Below are positions 24,501 through 24,567 of a stretch of 24,567 bases of DNA, in pieces. The stretch is from assembly GCA_017998095.1 (NCBI GenBank), contig JAGODU010000054.1, forward strand, positions 1 to 24,567, given 5' to 3'. Origin of the DNA: Prolixibacteraceae bacterium. Its GTDB lineage: Bacteria > Bacteroidota > Bacteroidia > Bacteroidales > Prolixibacteraceae. Every line of letters starts with the position of its first letter. The first letter of the stretch is position 1. The notes beneath the pieces were generated by a model that saw nothing but the letters and a program-made list of their open reading frames with translations, was not told the DNA's origin and did not search any database. The position numbers were made by a program, and so were the translations under genes.

Positions 24501-24567
24501 ATGAAAGATATATTCAATGTTGCATCTAAAGAAACATATATTGAAAAGTTGCCATCTACGTCTGTAA
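21566..24567 (-). CDS. susC: SusC/RagA-family TonB-dependent transporter (5' end beyond window)
   Basis: Outer-membrane beta-barrel transporter that imports oligosaccharides with energy from TonB. The frame is open to the right edge, giving about 999 visible residues. The first residues (TDVDGNFSIYVSLDATLNISFIGYKSTEI) belong to the carboxypeptidase-regulatory-like domain, so a signal peptide and start of this domain are missing. The plug domain follows (VVIGYGTQRKVDLTGSV..., IRGIGSFGSTSPLYVVDGVPMG, ASAAAIYGSRAANGVVIITTKQG), then the barrel, ending MFGVNVSF with the terminal aromatic residue of outer-membrane proteins. The apparent start inside the window is a TTG codon and is not real. Operon with susD and the GH43 gene. 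Confidence 0.96.
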   Translation of the reverse strand, partial: TDVDGNFSIYVSLDATLNISFIGYKSTEISVTGKTELGNIILVSELKEIDQVVVIGYGTQRKVDLTGSVAIVNADEMKKVSHSNISTMLEGKVSGVQITSDGQPGADPTVRIRGIGSFGSTSPLYVVDGVPMGTTIRDFSPNDIETLQVLKDASAAAIYGSRAANGVVIITTKQGKKNEAMKIDYRGYYGIDQVQSGVYDVMNSSQYGQYINMAFKNSGMDVPSGYNPESPNYIDPNLVNTNWFNESFKTGIRQNHNVNISGGGANNTYNIALDYYGQEGTMVGAGPNFDRYTARVNNSMDVKFIKIKTNIVYSHSNQDNMGLSNANEWVQGLYGAQYPVMASALLIPPTIKAYDESTWVLDDKISSASEYSYDSYGYGTYYDNIHGDLRVTNLLLTNSLLKRNSVVDRIVASGSANVDLIGMVGLKSSNHKLDYNINLSYSKTIAKDFTFIPAFIQSTTNYLAKSNETLTQGYRNYSDALIENTISYDGKFGLSHINMVVGQTFQHELFHTITAKGVNMPEPYYLQVNNAEETAATSYESEHVLASYIGRINYDFDEKYLLSLTARRDGSSRLSSDDRWDWFPSVSAGWRIDRESFFPVAKSTINLLKIRGSYGELGNENIGEYQYMDIMARGNYTYSFGNDKVTGSAISNYVNTAIRWEKKKTVDFGLDLGMFNNKLEFTFDWYKSTSDDLLYSVAVPANAGATNGTVTMNAATMENSGLEFLVAYHNYDNPVKFDISANLSTLNNKVTKLGVSGEPRSDGYCRTEIGREVGEFYGYVYEGIFQSQEQINNRINAEGELVNQSGAQPGDVAYADLNLDGEITNEDQDFLGSGLPKVHYGLNVRVEWNNFDLSVSTFGAAGFKAVDFVDVTLRSSYGALNKDVSLLDAWTLDNTDTDVPRVAYKSSGSITNDMFSQRFLQDASYLKIANIELGYNFPDKWFGGYVSAVRLYASAQNLATLSKYKGYNVDFAGGTFTPGYNYCSYPTPQTIMFGVNVSF

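Noticed and set aside
24518..24567. SusC start at the TTG near 24517
   Set aside because: The frame stays open to the window edge and the upstream codons read TDVDGNFSIYVSLDAT, part of the conserved N-terminal domain, so the gene is simply cut by the window.

Overview
The window is from an anaerobic, low-GC member of the Bacteroidetes, probably the Bacteroidales. The evidence is a SusC/SusD pair, a hybrid two-component regulator (HTCS), type IX secretion (T9SS/Por) C-terminal sorting domains on several exported proteins, Bacteroidetes-type promoter elements (TAnnTTTG), and an almost complete lack of Shine-Dalgarno sequences.

Left edge (1-2852): a methionine sulfoxide reductase MsrA, a cation-diffusion-facilitator-like membrane protein that seems to lack the usual metal ligands, and a secreted DUF4380-like beta-sandwich protein with a T9SS tail, followed by a strong bidirectional terminator.

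Left arm of a xylan/arabinoxylan utilisation locus (2866-13785, all leftward): GH43 beta-xylosidase/arabinofuranosidase lipoprotein, GH10 xylanase with an N-terminal carbohydrate-binding domain and T9SS tail, a second compact GH10, a CE1-type esterase carrying two InlB-type repeats and a T9SS tail, and an HTCS regulator. Right arm (18016 to the right edge, also leftward): SusC (cut by the window edge), SusD and an arabinanase-like GH43 lipoprotein. A short motif is shared by the promoters of the GH43 and the esterase at identical distance from a -7-like box and may be the HTCS operator.

Between the two arms sits a rightward operon (14912-18013) that is the highlight of the window: an ArsR-type repressor with a vicinal cysteine pair, a CPKC thioredoxin-like protein, an exported CETC thioredoxin-like protein of the ArsF type, a CcdA/DsbD-like membrane protein of the ArsG type, and then hgcA and hgcB, the two genes required for microbial mercury methylation. 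HgcA carries the diagnostic NVWCAAGK cap-helix motif and a five-helix membrane domain; HgcB has two 4Fe-4S motifs with CMECGAC, Cys73 and a Cys-rich tail. A perfect 16-bp palindrome abuts the arsR start codon, and a related 16-bp imperfect palindrome lies just before hgcA, so one metalloregulator may control both the thiol-redox/efflux module and the methylation genes. Upstream of the operon are a long near-perfect hairpin built of 11-bp tandem units and a small STAS-like gene with an atypically strong Shine-Dalgarno sequence. The operon ends 2 bp from the convergent GH43 gene, as if inserted into or assembled within the polysaccharide locus.

The sequence suggests a polysaccharide-fermenting anaerobe with the genetic capacity to methylate mercury, with hgcAB wired to an organoarsenical-type ArsR/E/F/G module.
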